A stretch of 64,000 nt of DNA from Tridacna crocea (GCA_943736015.1 OX031060.1:950001-1014000); one strand, 5' to 3'. Positions 39,683-51,234 are shown, numbered from the stretch's first letter. Translations and numbers: made by a program. Notes: generated from the sequence alone by a model not told the origin.

Positions 39683-41024
39683 CTGAGGTAACCTTGGAGA
39701 TGTGCTGTAAATTTCCAATGTTAAGGTTTGTAAGAGGAATGAGCTGTAAATGTCCTTCAGGAGTTGTTCCCTGTACAATCATCGGACAAGATTGTAAAGC
39801 TGGTAATTGCTTCTCTGTAATCTGTGTAACAGACGGATGTCCCTGCCCCATATCAATATGTCCTTCACCTTGTGAAACAGGAAGTTGATTCTGATTTAGC
39901 ACTGAGGTACATGGCAGTATATTGTCATTTTCAATTTGACCCAGGGCAGACCTTTGAATTTGGTAAAATTGTTGTGGTGATAAAGTTTTGTTCTTGTTTA
40001 TAGCTTCCAGCAACAGCTTGATGTGTGTTGTGTAAGTGTTTTCCTGATCTTTTGTTGGTGAAGAAATACTTGTTGTTGAGTGTTTTTGAGGCTCAGCACT
40101 TGTTTCCATGTTTCTGTGGGATACTGAAGTGGCCGTGTAAGCCTCATCAGTAGTTTCAGTAGGTTGTGAAGATCCTGAACTAGAAAAGAGATTCTGTATG
40201 AGATTCTGTAAAGGCTGAGTAGGAGAAATCTGGCTGAATGAAGTTTCTAGAGGAAGTTCTGATCGAGGCACCTGAACTTGGCCCTGTCCACTTAAAACTG
40301 GCATAACTGTTGCTGAATTTGCTAGTGTACCTTGGTTTTGTGCATTAATTAACTGCTGTAACAATGAAATCCCTGCACTCTGGCTTGCCATATTTTGAAT
40401 CAATCCCAGTCCATTGACAGCATTCACACCCAGATGGACAGGTGCAGTAGTAAGAAGAGGTTGATTTTTTTGCACATTTTGTAAGTGCACATGACTAACT
40501 TGTGGTCTGATCACTTTGTTCAGTGTACAATTGCTATCTTGAACAGCTGAGAAGCTACCTAAAGTATGAACACCATCTTCTCCACTTTTTACACTTTCTG
40601 GAGTAGGTATTACACCAGAATGGATATTATCAACTGGAAATTTAATCAGTTTTGGGCTGACAGATCCATTTTTCAGTTTACTTTGACTGGACCTTGCAAA
40701 CTGTTGCTGATTTACATATTGAACCGGTTTTCTCTCCAATGTTGGTAGGTTGGTATATCTATTGATCTGGTATTGCTGGTGACTGTTTGATAGAGAGCTT
40801 TGGGTTGATGATATCAATGGTTGTAAATTCACTGAATGAGGTTCTTGTGGTATCTGATGAGATTTCTGTTCCTGGGCGATCACTCCCAATCCCGTTGTTG
40901 TCAGCGTTTTCGTTGTAGGTAACTTTGATCTGATTATGTGACACTCAGGTAGTGGTTTTTGTAACAGAGAATTCACTGCAGCAGTCAGGTTCTCAGATGA
41001 TAAGGCTGACAACCCATCTGCCAT
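39683..41024 (-). CDS. PRDM4: PRDM4-like protein, exon 1 (start, Gln/Ser-rich N-terminus)
   Basis: A 1342-nt exon from ATG 41022-41024 to TCA G|gtgagt at 39683, phase 1 out. The start is chosen because the frame is open from here, the ATG has a purine at -3 (aaaATGG) and an acceptor-like tattattag lies just upstream. It begins MADGLSALSSENLTAAVNSL; the remainder is rich in Gln, Ser, Thr and Leu with no folded domain, resembling the long disordered N-terminus of PRDM4. Summing nine exons gives 3114 nt = 1037 residues plus stop, against 801 in human PRDM4 (from memory). Confidence 0.88.
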
Positions 41025-41085
41025 TTTGAGCTAATAATAGAAAGAATCATAAAATGTCTTTTTGTCATTACTGGAACCCTTCAAG

Positions 41086-41536
41086 TTAACCTTATACTGC
41101 AACAAAGACTTTTATCGACCCAAGAAAGAAGCCTTTTGAAAACATTGTGGGAAAAGGAGAAAATGTTGGTTACCAGCATTTTCTCCTTTTCTCAAGATGT
41201 TTTCTAACCTATTAACTTATTAACTAACAACAATATTTTAGGCTTGTCAAAATCTAAGGCATTTGCAGACGACAAAAAACATGTGACTGAAAATTTGAAA
41301 TCTGTTTAGCGAAGAGTAAAAAACATTGTGGAAAAAGGAGAAAATGCTGGTTACCAGCATTTTCTCCTTTTCCTGCAATGTTTTCTAAAGGCTTCTCTCT
41401 CAAGGTCATCAAAAGTGGGGATTGTGTGGTAATGGGTTAAAGAAAAATTGCACAATTTTAGCCACACTGACATTGTCATCTGCAAATGCTTTCAATTTGG
41501 ACGAGATTAAAATTTTGTTGTCTGGTAATAGGTTAA
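41086..41536 (+). mobile_element. TTAA foldback MITE split by a nested copy
   Basis: Outer plus copy: 41086-41223 (left part with hairpin) and 41441-41536 (agccacactgacattgtcat to aataggttaa), interrupted by 41220-41440. Confidence 0.82.
41220..41440 (-). mobile_element. TTAA foldback MITE nested in another copy
   Basis: 221 bp, TTAA both ends, opposite orientation to its host; arms cattgtgg / ctgcaatg slightly worn. Confidence 0.85.
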
Positions 41537-41595
41537 AGGTACATGTAGACCTTCTATAGGGAAGACACATTAACAAATTTCAATGGTATACTACC

Positions 41596-41742
41596 GAGCT
41601 CCAGTTAGAGGGAGCGATTTTGATTTCAAAATTGAAAATATTATTTTTTTCCACTAACCCTATGTTATGGAATAATGAATACTCATTAATAGAAGTGTCT
41701 CATCAACAAGATTTTAATGAGTATCCACAACATAGGAAGCCA
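41596..41742. repeat. Dispersed repeat with hairpin, 'tactcattaat' family
   Basis: Relative of 38918-39055 sharing gagggagcga / tttgatttcaaaattgaaaa / actcattaa..ttaatgagta / ccacaacatagg blocks. Confidence 0.65.
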
Positions 41743-41899
41743 ACATAATATAGAAATATTTATGAAGATTTAACAAAGAGGCAAAGCCTACAGTGATCAG
41801 AAGAACAAGGTAAACAGGGTAAACATTTTCTTAAGATAAAGTGAGCTACAAAGAGAATTTAAAAACTGCCCTTGTTTTGTCTAACAACCTTAAAAATTC

Positions 41900-42009
41900 G
41901 GCAGAATCTTCTTGAGGCCGAATCTGCTTGGAGCCGATTCTCCATGGGGCTGAATCTCCCTGGGGCCGAATCTCCCTGGGACCGAATCTCCTTGGGCCGA
42001 ATCTTTCAG
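41900..42009. repeat. Short minisatellite, ~17-18 bp unit
   Basis: About six imperfect units of the type ggggccgaatctccctg, lying between the two divergent genes. Confidence 0.75.
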
Positions 42010-42425
42010 AATTGTACCGCTTTGAGAAGCGATATAATCGCTTTGCATATTCTCTATTCAAATATGTTTACTACAACCTGCTTAAAAGTAAAATAATAAC
42101 GCACTCACGTTCTATTCTACCGGTGAAAACTTTCTTGAACCTCGCGAAAACCTATGACTTTTGACATATTTCCATAAATATCATGTTTTTCTTCCACATC
42201 TTATGGTAGAACAAAGAGATTGCGAATAGCATCGTATTCTTCAATGAGTTAAAGGCATACAAATAAATACATGTGCTTGAAACACAGCATCTGAACCGAT
42301 ACCAGTACAATTTTATCGAAACAAACAGAATCCGGAAACGAGTATGAACAAATCTGGTTTCCTTTTTTTGTATGAGCCTATGATAAGCCGGAAAGCATGT
42401 AAGTAAGTCAAGGCCAGAAATTATC

Positions 42426-42434
42426 TTTATATAG
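42426..42434 (+). promoter_or_regulatory. TATA-like motif upstream of catalase
   Basis: tttatatag about 87 bp before the catalase ATG. The motif is common in A/T-rich DNA, so this is suggestive only. Confidence 0.3.
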
Positions 42435-42520
42435 ACTGTCACAAATATTTGTCACTTTAATACTGCGCTGCAAACTACAGAATTAACAAGCATAATCAGG
42501 CAACTCTTACTAATTTCACA

Positions 42521-42574
42521 ATGGGTAACAGAGACAAGTGTATGGAACAAATGAATGAATACAAAGCTGCAATG
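42521..42574 (+). CDS. CAT: Catalase, exon 1 (start)
   Basis: 54-nt first coding exon: ATG to a gtaagt donor, phase 0. It reads MGNRDKCMEQMNEYKAAM, the usual animal catalase opening (M.NRDK...Q....KA). Catalase is a haem enzyme that splits hydrogen peroxide into water and oxygen, normally in peroxisomes. Although too short to identify alone, it joins exon 2 in frame at the conserved K.P..(L/M)TTG.G.P stretch. Confidence 0.87.
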
Positions 42575-42655
42575 GTAAGTTTTTGTTTTCAAAATGAAAC
42601 TTGAAAATTATTTGACAGTTTCTGTCATTCTGATCTACTTAGTCTTGTCACTTAT

Positions 42656-43077
42656 TTAACCCATAGGGTATTACCACACAATCCCTACTTTTGACGACCC
42701 TAATAAAGACGCCTTTAGAAAACATTGTGGGAAAAGGAGAAAATGCTGGTAACCAGCATTTTCTCCTTTTCCCACGTTTTCTACCCTGTTGGAAACAAAT
42801 TTCAATTTTTGAGTTATATTTATTTTTTCAATTTGGATCAGTCTAGAATATTGTTGTTTGGTGAAGAGTTAACTCATTACCAAACAACAATATTTTAGGC
42901 TTGTCCAAATCGAAAGCATGTACAGATGACGTAAAAAAAGTGACTGAAAATTTGAAATTTGTTTTTTGAAGGGTATAAAACAATGAGGGTACTAGCATTT
43001 TGTCCTTTTCCCACAAGGTTTTCTAAAGGCTTCTTTTTCAGGGTCGTCAAAAGTAGGGATGGTGTGGAAATGTTTTT
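42656..43077. mobile_element. TTAA foldback MITE pair sharing one TTAA
   Basis: Plus copy 42656-42872 with one arm shortened (ttttcccacgttttc), then minus copy 42869-43077 whose hairpin is largely deleted (aaacaatgagggtactagc). Confidence 0.75.
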
Positions 43078-43296
43078 TACCACATGAGAAAATTTCAGAC
43101 TGGCCCAAATTGAAAGCATTTGCAGACGATAATATAAAGGTGACCGAAAAATTAAATTTTGGATTAGGAAGTGTAGAAAACAATGTGGGAAAAGGAGAAA
43201 ATGCTGGTTACCAGCATTTTCTCCTTTTCCCACATTATTTTCAAAAGGCTTTTTCCTCTGGGTCGTTTAAAGTCGGGATTGTGTGGTAAAGGGTTA
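43074..43296 (-). mobile_element. TTAA foldback MITE
   Basis: Minus copy with a good hairpin (aacaatgtggg / cccacattatt), ending gtggtaaagggttaa. Confidence 0.8.
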
Positions 43297-43479
43297 ATGA
43301 GAAGAAATTAAATAATTTACTTATCCGGAGTTTTAATAACCAAAATGCAAAAGGCTAAATAGAACATAGTGGGGAAAGCATTCCTGTCCCACTATGTGTT
43401 TTATATCCTTTCTTTCAAAGACAAACTTCATTTTTCAATGATTTTTTTTTTGCAAATGTTTTCAGTTTGAGCAAAGCCT

Positions 43480-43676
43480 TTAATTCTTTACCACATGACA
43501 AAATATTGGACCAATTTAAGCCGAAATCGCTTGCAGACAAACTATTAATACATGTGGCTCAATAATTGAAATTTGTTTTGGCAAGAGTAGAAAGCATTTT
43601 CTCCTTTTGCCACAATGTTTTGAAAAGCCTTTTTTCATGGGTTGTTAAAACTCAGGATAGGGTGGTAAAGGGTTAA
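43480..43676 (-). mobile_element. TTAA foldback MITE missing the first hairpin arm
   Basis: 197 bp; only gcattttctccttttgccac of the hairpin remains. A decayed copy just before it (43315-43480) has a small matched hairpin catagtggg / cccactatg. Confidence 0.72.
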
Positions 43677-43966
43677 TTTCAATGATTGGGCAATAATAAT
43701 CAATAATAAAGAACAATTAATTTCAATAACAGAATATGCTAGACTAAGTTATTACTTATGCAGTTCATAAAATGAACATAAAATTAAACTGGTCGCCGAA
43801 AACAAATTTGAAAACTGTGGAAAAACGATCGACCACCCTGCAAAAAAGTAATCCACTTTTAGATGTTGGGAAAGAAATAGTTTTTTTTTCTCAAATGAAA
43901 ACATAGCCGAAATGATCAATCATTACTATTGCCTGTGGAGTGGGTGAGGTAAAAATGTTCACCTAT

Positions 43967-44387
43967 TTTATCTCTTTAGCAAACAATCCAAACTATTAAC
44001 AACACTGAGAAGGAAGACTTTTTCAAATCACTGTGGGATAAGAAGAAAATGCTGTTTACTCATTACCAAGTAAAAGGGACAAAATTTGAAATTTGTTTTT
44101 TGAAGGGTAGAAAACATTGTGGGAAAAGGAGAAAATGCTGGTTACCAGCATTTTCTCCTTTTCCCACAACATTTTCTAAAAGCATCTTTTTCAGTGTTGT
44201 CAAAAGTAGGGATTGTGTGGTAATGGGTTAACTAGCATTTTCTTCCTGCACATAATTTTTTTACCCTTCCCCAACACAAATTTCTTTTTTTTTTAAGTTA
44301 CATTGATTTTAGCCAAATCTGATTTATTCTCTGCAGATGCTTTCAACTTGGACAAGTCTAAAATATATTTGTTTGGGAAAGAGTTAA
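43967..44387 (+). mobile_element. TTAA foldback MITE split at its hairpin centre by a nested copy
   Basis: Outer left part ends at gaaaatgctgttta; the outer right part resumes at 44232 with ctagcattttcttcc. The inner minus copy 44055-44231 (lacking its outer left block) sits in the loop. Confidence 0.7.
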
Positions 44388-44608
44388 TCCCAAACTAGAC
44401 AATTTTGAATTTTTTTTACCACAGGAAATGCTTGTGACTAGCAGTTTTTCTTTTAGCCACATTGATTTGATTATTTCGAAGACAAATTATCTAACCCATA
44501 TTTAATTTCATGATTGCCGTAACATGTCCCAACTTGGACAATTCTAAAAAAATTCATCTGATGAAGGGTAAATTCATACAGTGGTTTATAATTCTGTCAT
44601 CATTCCAG

Positions 44609-44783
44609 CAAAAACCAGATGCAATGACCACGGGCACAGGATGCCCTGTCAGCGACAAGACTGCCTCCCTAACTGCGGGACCAAGGGGGCCCCTGCTGAT
44701 GCAGGACTTCGCTTTCACAGATGAAATGGCCCACTTCAACAGGGAGAGAATTCCAGAGAGAGTTGTGCATGCCAAGGGGGCAG
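44609..44783 (+). CDS. CAT: Catalase, exon 2 (catalytic histidine)
   Basis: 175-nt exon, cattccag acceptor and G|gtcagt donor, phase 0 in and 1 out. It contains [20 protein letters not shown] and [15 protein letters not shown]. The His of RVVHAKGAG (residue 72 here) corresponds to the essential distal haem-pocket His75 of human catalase. The conserved Asn and the haem-ligand Tyr lie in later exons outside the window. Met replaces the commoner Val/Ile before QD, a mild change. Confidence 0.96.
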
Positions 44784-44806
44784 GTCAGTGGTTACTTCCT
44801 CTTCTT

Positions 44807-45035
44807 TTGAACCCTTTTTCACACAATGGTGACTTTTAACACCCCTGAAAGAGAGGGCATTGAAAACATTGTGGGAAAAGGAGAAAATGCTGGAAACCAG
44901 CATTTTCTCTTTTTCCCACAATGTTTTCTACACTATCAAAGAAAGATCATTTCATATGAGCCAGATTGAACCTGTCATCTGCAAATGCTTTCATTTCGGA
45001 CAGGTCTAAAATTTCGTTCTATTGTAAAAGGTTAA
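44807..45035 (+). mobile_element. TTAA foldback MITE, full length
   Basis: 229 bp, left end TTGA, starting 23 bp past the exon 2 donor. Confidence 0.85.
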
Positions 45036-45107
45036 ATTTCATCCACCATCCTTGTGATGTAGCTCAGCAGTAAAGTGTTGTGAATCAGAATCCTGGCTTT
45101 GTGACTC

Positions 45108-45482
45108 TTTAGCCCTTTTTGCACAATCCCTAATTTTGACTGAACTGTGAGAAAAGAAGCCTTTAGAAAACATGTGGGAAAAGGAGAAAATGCTGGTAGC
45201 CAGCATTTTCTCCTTTTCCCACAATGTTTTCTAACCTATCACAGACCCATTATTTTAGCCACATAAAAAATCTCATTTGCAAATACATTCTAGTTTGTTG
45301 TGTAGTTAAGCTTTTCCTAAAGAACAGATTACTCTTTTCCACGTTGAAAGTAACCGGAGACAACAATTTGAAATAGGTACAGATATATGAGCAGTTCTTT
45401 GACAATGTAGAAAAGATTGTTGGAAAAGGAAAAAAATACTGGTTATTATAATTTTTTTCCTTTAACCCTTTTCCCAAAGTTA
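45108..45482. mobile_element. Two TTAA foldback MITEs, plus then decayed minus
   Basis: 45108-45309 plus copy with a good hairpin; 45306-45473 minus copy, heavily worn (agattgttggaaaaggaaaa). Confidence 0.62.
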
Positions 45483-45507
45483 ATTGATAAAATGAGGATT
45501 TTGTTTG

Positions 45508-45690
45508 ATACCCGGTTGAGGCATATTTTCGCCTCTCGCCTCTGCTGAAGTATGTGAGAAAAGTAGTCAGTGGCTTTGGAAAGAAAGTCGTTTTGGTATT
45601 GGTTTGAGAAAGCCAGGAAACACGTGTGTCACCGACTGCCATGATATGACCTTAGCTGTTAAAGTGGCGTTAAACCCCAATACAACCAAC
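45508..45690 (+). mobile_element. tRNA-headed SINE, 5'-truncated
   Basis: From gatacccggttgaggc to gcgttaaaccccaatacaac; the tRNA head upstream of the B box is missing. Confidence 0.7.
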
Positions 45691-45750
45691 CAACAATAGG
45701 GGTCTTTCTGTCCCAAATTTTGGGCAAAAAGGGGGACTAGAAAAATACCC

Positions 45751-46215
45751 TATCCCTTTACCATACAACATGCATGTAATTTTGGACTTGACCGAATTCT
45801 GAAGCATTTCCTGACATCAATTTGAATTTGGGTCATCTGAGTGGACTCATCTTAGATAGTTTAGAAAGCATTATGAGACAAGGAGAAAATGCTGGTTACC
45901 AGCATTTTCTCCTTTTCCCATGATGCTTTAAAAAAGATTTCTTAAATTAGATTGTGAAAATCAGGGTCAGGTTTTGTGGTAAAGAGTTAACTCTGTACCA
46001 AACTACATAATTTTAGACTAGTCCAAATTGGAAGCATTTGCAGACAACAAAATTAATGTGACTCAAAAATTGAAATTTTTTTTGGAAGGGGAAAAAAAAG
46101 CTGTGGGAAAAGGAGAAAATGCTGGTTAGCGGCATTTTCTCCTTTTCCCTCAATGTTTTCTTTAGGCCTCTTTTTCAAGGTTGTTAAAAGTCGGGTTTGT
46201 GTGGCAAAGAGTGAA
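45751..46215 (-). mobile_element. Two TTAA foldback MITEs in tandem sharing one TTAA
   Basis: Minus copies 45751-45990 and 45987-46215 in the same orientation; the second is 229 bp with right end TGAA. Confidence 0.78.
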
Positions 46216-46301
46216 AGATAAATCAACTTAGATGTACAGTCAAGGATGGGATTGTAAACATATACATGTATGACACTGTAAATCAAAGTCAAGAGTGTAT
46301 A

Positions 46302-46739
46302 TTACTCATTACCACACAATCCCGACTTTTAACAACCCTGAGAAAGAAGCCTTTTGAAATCATTGTGAGAAAAGAAGAAAATGCTGGTAACCAGCATTTT
46401 CGCCTTTTCTCACAGTGTTTTCTACCCTTCTCAAAACAAATTTTAAATTTCGAGCTACATTTATTTTTTTGTCCGCAAATTTAATGCTTTCAGTTTGGAC
46501 AAGTCTGAAATTTTGTCATTTGGTAAAGAGCTAACCCCTTCCTGAAGGACAAGATTTTATCTAAACCATTTGCAGTCGACAAATTAGAAATGGCTCAAAT
46601 GGGTCCATTGATAGTGTAGAAAACATTGTTGAAAAAGGAGAAAATGCTGCTTACTAGCATTTTCTCCTTTTCCCACAATGTTTTCAAAAGGCTTCTTTCC
46701 AAAGGTCTGAAAACCAGGGATTATTTGGTAGAGGGTTGT
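46302..46739. mobile_element. Two TTAA foldback MITEs, plus then minus, sharing an end
   Basis: Plus copy 46302-46534 and minus copy 46531-46739 meet at gagCTAAcccc. Confidence 0.75.
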
Positions 46740-46746
46740 GCTTGTC

Positions 46747-47115
46747 TTAACCTTTACTAAACATTCAAATGTTTTAATGATTCTGTATAATAAGACTCGA
46801 AAACACTATTGGAAAAGTCGAAAATTCCTGGCAATAAGTATTTTCTGCCTTTCTTGCAATGGTTTCTACACTTCCAAAGGCAAATTTAATCACATCTACG
46901 TCATCAACGGCAAACCCCTGCAATTTGGTTAATCTTTACATTTTATTGTTTGATAAGAATGTAACTACCTTCTCAATCCACAAAATTTTAAACTTGGCTA
47001 AATGAAAAAAATTGCACACAACAAATTCATTGTGGCGTCAAAGATAGATTCTGTCCTAAAATGATGAAAGACATTGCTGGAAAGGGAGAAAATGCTGTTG
47101 AGTTGTTAAGATAGA
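46747..47115. mobile_element. Two decayed TTAA foldback MITEs
   Basis: Plus copy 46747-46964 with a worn hairpin; minus copy 46961-47115 cut off inside its hairpin. Confidence 0.6.
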
Positions 47116-47244
47116 CAATGTTTGATAAGGGTGGTATATAAGATAGCCTCATTTTCATGTCCTGCATTGAAACCCCAGTAGGTTTTGTAAGATTGAACTT
47201 GAACTTGACCCAGAGTTCAGTCGCCTCACCTTTGTCCAGTTATT

Positions 47245-47473
47245 TTAACCCCTTCCCAAACAATCCCTAGTTTTTACGACCCTGAGACAGAAGCCTTTTG
47301 AAAACATTGTAGGAAAAGGAGAAAATGCTGGTAACCAGCATTTTCTCCTTTTCCCACAATGTTTTCTATCCTGCTGGAAACAAATTTTAATCTTTGATTT
47401 CTGTTTATTTTGTTGTCTGCAGGTGCTTTCAATTTGAACCCGAATTAAATTTTGTTATATGGTAAAGAGTTAA
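47245..47473 (+). mobile_element. TTAA foldback MITE, full length
   Basis: 229 bp with both TTAAs. Confidence 0.88.
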
Positions 47474-47599
47474 ATCTTTTACACTGCATAGTAATTGAGA
47501 CAATCAATAATGTTATTACATGTAATAACTATTGTCGGTTAGTAGACAGGAGTCTAGATATTTTGCCCTTTGATTTTACTGCGCTAACTTGTATGGTAT

Positions 47600-47827
47600 T
47601 TAACTTTATACCACACAATCCCTACTTTTAACGACCCTGAGAAAGAAGCCTTTAGAAAACATTGTGGGAAAAGGAGAAAATGCTGGTAACCAGCATTTTC
47701 TCCTTTTCACACAATGTTTTCTTCCCTTCTCAAAACAAATTTCTAATTTTCAGTCACGTTTATTTTGTCGTCTGCAACTGCTTTCAATGTGGACCAGTCT
47801 ACAATTTTGTCGTTTGGTAAAGAGTTC
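47600..47827 (+). mobile_element. TTAA foldback MITE, full length
   Basis: 228 bp; right TTAA changed to TTCA; hairpin perfect apart from tcacacaatg. The dispersed repeat at 47830-47935 follows directly. Confidence 0.85.
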
Positions 47828-48161
47828 ACAAGGTTTTCAACAATATTTCATTGTAAGTTATATGGCGGTGGCTAGTGTACCTATCCATGCCTATCTGGAA
47901 AGCATCTTTCATTGCCAAATCCCTTTATTTCATTGATTCAGTTTCGTTAATGCCATATTTGTAAATGCTTTCAATAGGTACCAGGTGAGAATTCTGTTGT
48001 TTAGATATAAAGATTACAGAATACAGCATGGGAAATCTATGCAAGAAGTGTAGGCAATGATCAGACTGAAGAGAAGGTGCTGTCTGATCTTAGATCTGTA
48101 TTATTGAAAACATGTTATGGTAATGATAACTGATCTTTTCCGACTAATAAACTGTGACATT

Positions 48162-48576
48162 TAACTCTTACCACACAATCCTGTTTCAACGACTGAAGAA
48201 GAACTTGGCCTTTGCAAACATTGTTGTATTGTAGCCAGCATTTTCTCCTTTTGCCATAATGTTTACTATTTCATCGAAGGCAGATTTCATCATTTTAGCC
48301 AACATTGTGTGCAATTGCTTTCAGTTTGGACTACTGTAAAATTTTGTAATGTGTTAACCCTTTCCCAAACAATCCCTAGTTTTTACGACCTTGAGATTGA
48401 AGCCTTTTGAAAACATTGTGGGAAAAGAAGAAAATGCTGGCAACCAGCATTTTCTCCTTTTCCCACAATGTTTTCCACCCTACTGGAAACAAATTTCAAT
48501 TTTTGAGTTACATTTGTCGTCTGCAACTGCTTTCACTTTGGACCAGTCTAAAAGTTTGTCTTTTGGTAAAGGGTTA
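48162..48576 (+). mobile_element. TTAA foldback MITEs: decayed copy then full copy
   Basis: 48162-48357 lacks most of its first hairpin arm. 48354-48576 is 223 bp with both TTAAs; they share TTAA 48354-48357. Confidence 0.8.
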
Positions 48577-49004
48577 AAGAGTGACAGGAAGGTAGCTGAA
48601 TTAGTTTCATTTCATTTATCATCCTATAAGCTAACAGCCTAAAAAAGTAAAGTTGAACTAAATTGGAAAAAATATATACTGCGAAGTGCTGGTAAAAAAA
48701 CAAAACAGGAAAGCATGAATGTGGCTACTGCAATAGTACTGAAGTAATGTCAAAAATGGCAATAAAGACCATACATAAAAAAATGATTTTGTTCATAAAA
48801 ACTTTTTTCCTTATGCATGATACAATGTATGCATGTTATGTAGCTTTTGATATTTTGAAAGTTAGTGGACTCTTGGTAAATAGTTCAAATTTTGTTTGGA
48901 ATTGGAAAAGATGAGATAGATTCATTAATTTTGTGAGACTCATTAGTTTTGTGACCAGTTACCTCCAATTAACCTTTTACCCAGAATGCTGCGTTTTGAC
49001 ACCC

Positions 49005-49300
49005 GTAAGGACGTTGTCTGCACATGTCATATTCTTCGAAGATTCGACCTGTCTTATATGAGGTATCACCAGCCCCAGTATCGGGAAACTGTAGTATATT
49101 ACGCTCTATAAACTAGCAATGTAGAAAATAGCTTTTATCAATATGTTTGAGGAGAAATGAGACCTGTTTTAGCTCCAGATTTCCCTAAACGACTGATCAT
49201 AGCTGAATGCATTGCAGAAAGTAGTTCGGTTTTCTACCCGGGATGCCCAAATTAGATGAGTATTTATAGAATGCCATCTACTGATCTAGCAGGAGATAAT
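49005..49300. repeat. Dispersed repeat, 'cgacctgtcttatatga' family
   Basis: Longer copy than 4636-4850, adding gctgaatgcattgcag, ctacccgggatgcccaaatt and atagaatgccatcta blocks, which also occur at 55318-55690 and 59858-60200. Confidence 0.65.
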
Positions 49301-49578
49301 GCCCTAAGGAAAGAGTCTTTTGAAATCAGTGTTTGAAAAGGAGAAAATGCCGGGAACCAACAAGCACATAATGTGCCCAGTACCTCCTAATACCCTCTGA
49401 ATGTTGTAAATTCTACAATTATTATTGGCAGAACAACCAATGGCTTGGAGATGATATTGTCCAAAGAATCTGTAAAAGAAAACTCCTGGAATCATAAATA
49501 GGTGAACTGGCCACTACAACTTAAGTGGAATAACATCTTCCACTCGTCCAACAGGCTGAGAAATTTTACAGGAAAAAT

Positions 49579-49678
49579 TTAAGCCATTACCAAACGGCAA
49601 TATTATAGACTTTTCCAAACTGAAAGCATTTGCAGCCGACAAAATAAAAGTGACTGAAAATTTGAAATTTGTTTTGTG
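49579..49678 (-). mobile_element. TTAA foldback MITE, truncated before hairpin
   Basis: Left third only, ending at tgaaatttgttttgtga. Confidence 0.7.
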
Positions 49679-49795
49679 ATCTGTATATTGTCACTAGAGA
49701 CACTTTTGTAGATAAATAAACAGTATCAAATGTTTGCAAAACAAAGTTTAGGTGCAATTGCAAACATTAGTCAAGGTTGAATGTTTTAATTCTTT

Positions 49796-50012
49796 ACCAC
49801 ACAACAAATTTCTAGACCAGTCCAAATTGGAAGCATCTGCAGACAACAAAAAATGTGACTGAAAAATCGAAATTTGATTTGGGAAGGGTAGAAAACATTG
49901 TGGGAAGAGGAGAAAATGCTGGCTACCAGCATTTTCTCCTTTTCCTACAATGTTTTCAAAAGCATCCTTTCTCAGCTTAGTTAAAAGTCGGAATTGTGTG
50001 ATAAAGGGTTAA
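49796..50012 (-). mobile_element. TTAA foldback MITE
   Basis: 217 bp, both TTAAs; arms cattgtggg / cctacaatg. Confidence 0.82.
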
Positions 50013-50183
50013 GATAGGGTACATCAGTGCTTCATACTGAAATTATATTTTTTATCTTTGCTCAAGTTACAAGATCTGCAAGATTTATGCAAGCCTGTGT
50101 CCCTTAAAAACTTGGCTATCATATCTCTGGGTCAAAATTCAGTATGTTCTATTATATATTCAGATCCTCCTTCACTGTTTCGT

Positions 50184-50412
50184 TTACTCTTTACCAAATG
50201 ACAAAATATCAGTCTCTTTCAAATTGAAAGCATTTGCAGAGGACAAATTAGATGTGATTAAGAAAATGAAATTTGTGATTAAGAGAGATAGAAAACATTG
50301 TAGGAAAAGGAGAAAATGCTGGTTACCATCATTTTCTCCTTTTCCCACCATGTTTTCAAAAGCTGTATTTCTCAGGGTCATCAAAAATAGGCATTGTTTG
50401 GAAAAGGCTTCA
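50184..50412 (-). mobile_element. TTAA foldback MITE, full length with altered ends
   Basis: 229 bp; ends TTAC and TTCA; hairpin tip gctggttaccatc. Confidence 0.8.
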
Positions 50413-50673
50413 ATTGATAGCAAATGAGATGTTGTATGGAAAGTTTTATTGTTTATTTGTTTGTTTTTAACACTGTTTTCAACATTGTTTCAATTATATC
50501 CGTACAGCAAGTGCACTTTCATAATATTCTTCCCAAGTTACTGGCTGCTTTCCCACATAACAATCATTTTAACCTTGATCAGTAGATAAAATTTATAGTA
50601 CTTTATTAAAGGCTCAGTAACTGCCAGAAGAAAACAAAGGTGTTAAAATGCATTTAAATTTAAGTCATATCAT

Positions 50674-51113
50674 TTAACCCTTTACCACATTATGATGACT
50701 TTTATCTCCCCTGAGGAAGAAGCCTTTTGAAAACATTTTGGGAAAAGGAGAAAATGCTGGTAGCCAGCATTTCCTCCCTTTCCCACAAAGTTTTCTATCC
50801 TATTAAAGCGTAATTGCACCATATGGGCAATTTGAAATTGTACTCTGGAGATGCTTTCAATATTGGATGGGTCTAAAATTTTACTGTCTAGTGAAGGATT
50901 AACCGTTTACTAAACAATCCCTGGTGTTCATGACCCTGGGATAAAAGCCTTTTGAAAACATTGTGGGAAAAGGGAAAAATGCTGGTTACCAGCATTTTCC
51001 CCTTTTCCCCCAATTTTTTCTACCCTGCCAGAAACAAGTTTCAATTTATTTTGTGGTCTGCAAGTGCTTTCAATTAGGACCAGTCTAAATTTTGTCGTCT
51101 GGTAAAAAGTTAA
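50674..51113 (+). mobile_element. Two TTAA foldback MITEs head to tail sharing one TTAA
   Basis: Plus copies 50674-50902 (229 bp) and 50899-51113 (215 bp) in the same orientation. Confidence 0.85.
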
Positions 51114-51234
51114 AGGAATTGAAACTGTTGTGAAAGTGAAAATCTTTAATATGTATTGTGCTGTTGCTTATTTTGCTGGCAGAAAAGTGAAGTTTAAAAT
51201 CAGGTAAAAAATAAACATAAGTTAGACTTTTGAC

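Larger units (their letters stand above)
41025..42520. promoter_or_regulatory. Shared upstream region of PRDM4 (-) and catalase (+)
   Basis: The start codons face apart with 1496 bp between them, so both promoters must lie here unless 5' exons intervene. It contains a nested TTAA element pair (41086-41536), a hairpin repeat (41596-41742), a short minisatellite (41900-42009) and a TATA-like tttatata about 90 bp before the catalase start. No CpG-island-like composition is evident by eye. Confidence 0.55.
42575..44608. other. Catalase intron 1
   Basis: 2.0 kb, almost entirely TTAA elements: 42656-42872 and 42869-43077 (end-sharing), 43074-43296, a decayed one 43315-43480, 43480-43676, and a nested pair 43967-44387 / 44055-44231. 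Confidence 0.75.
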
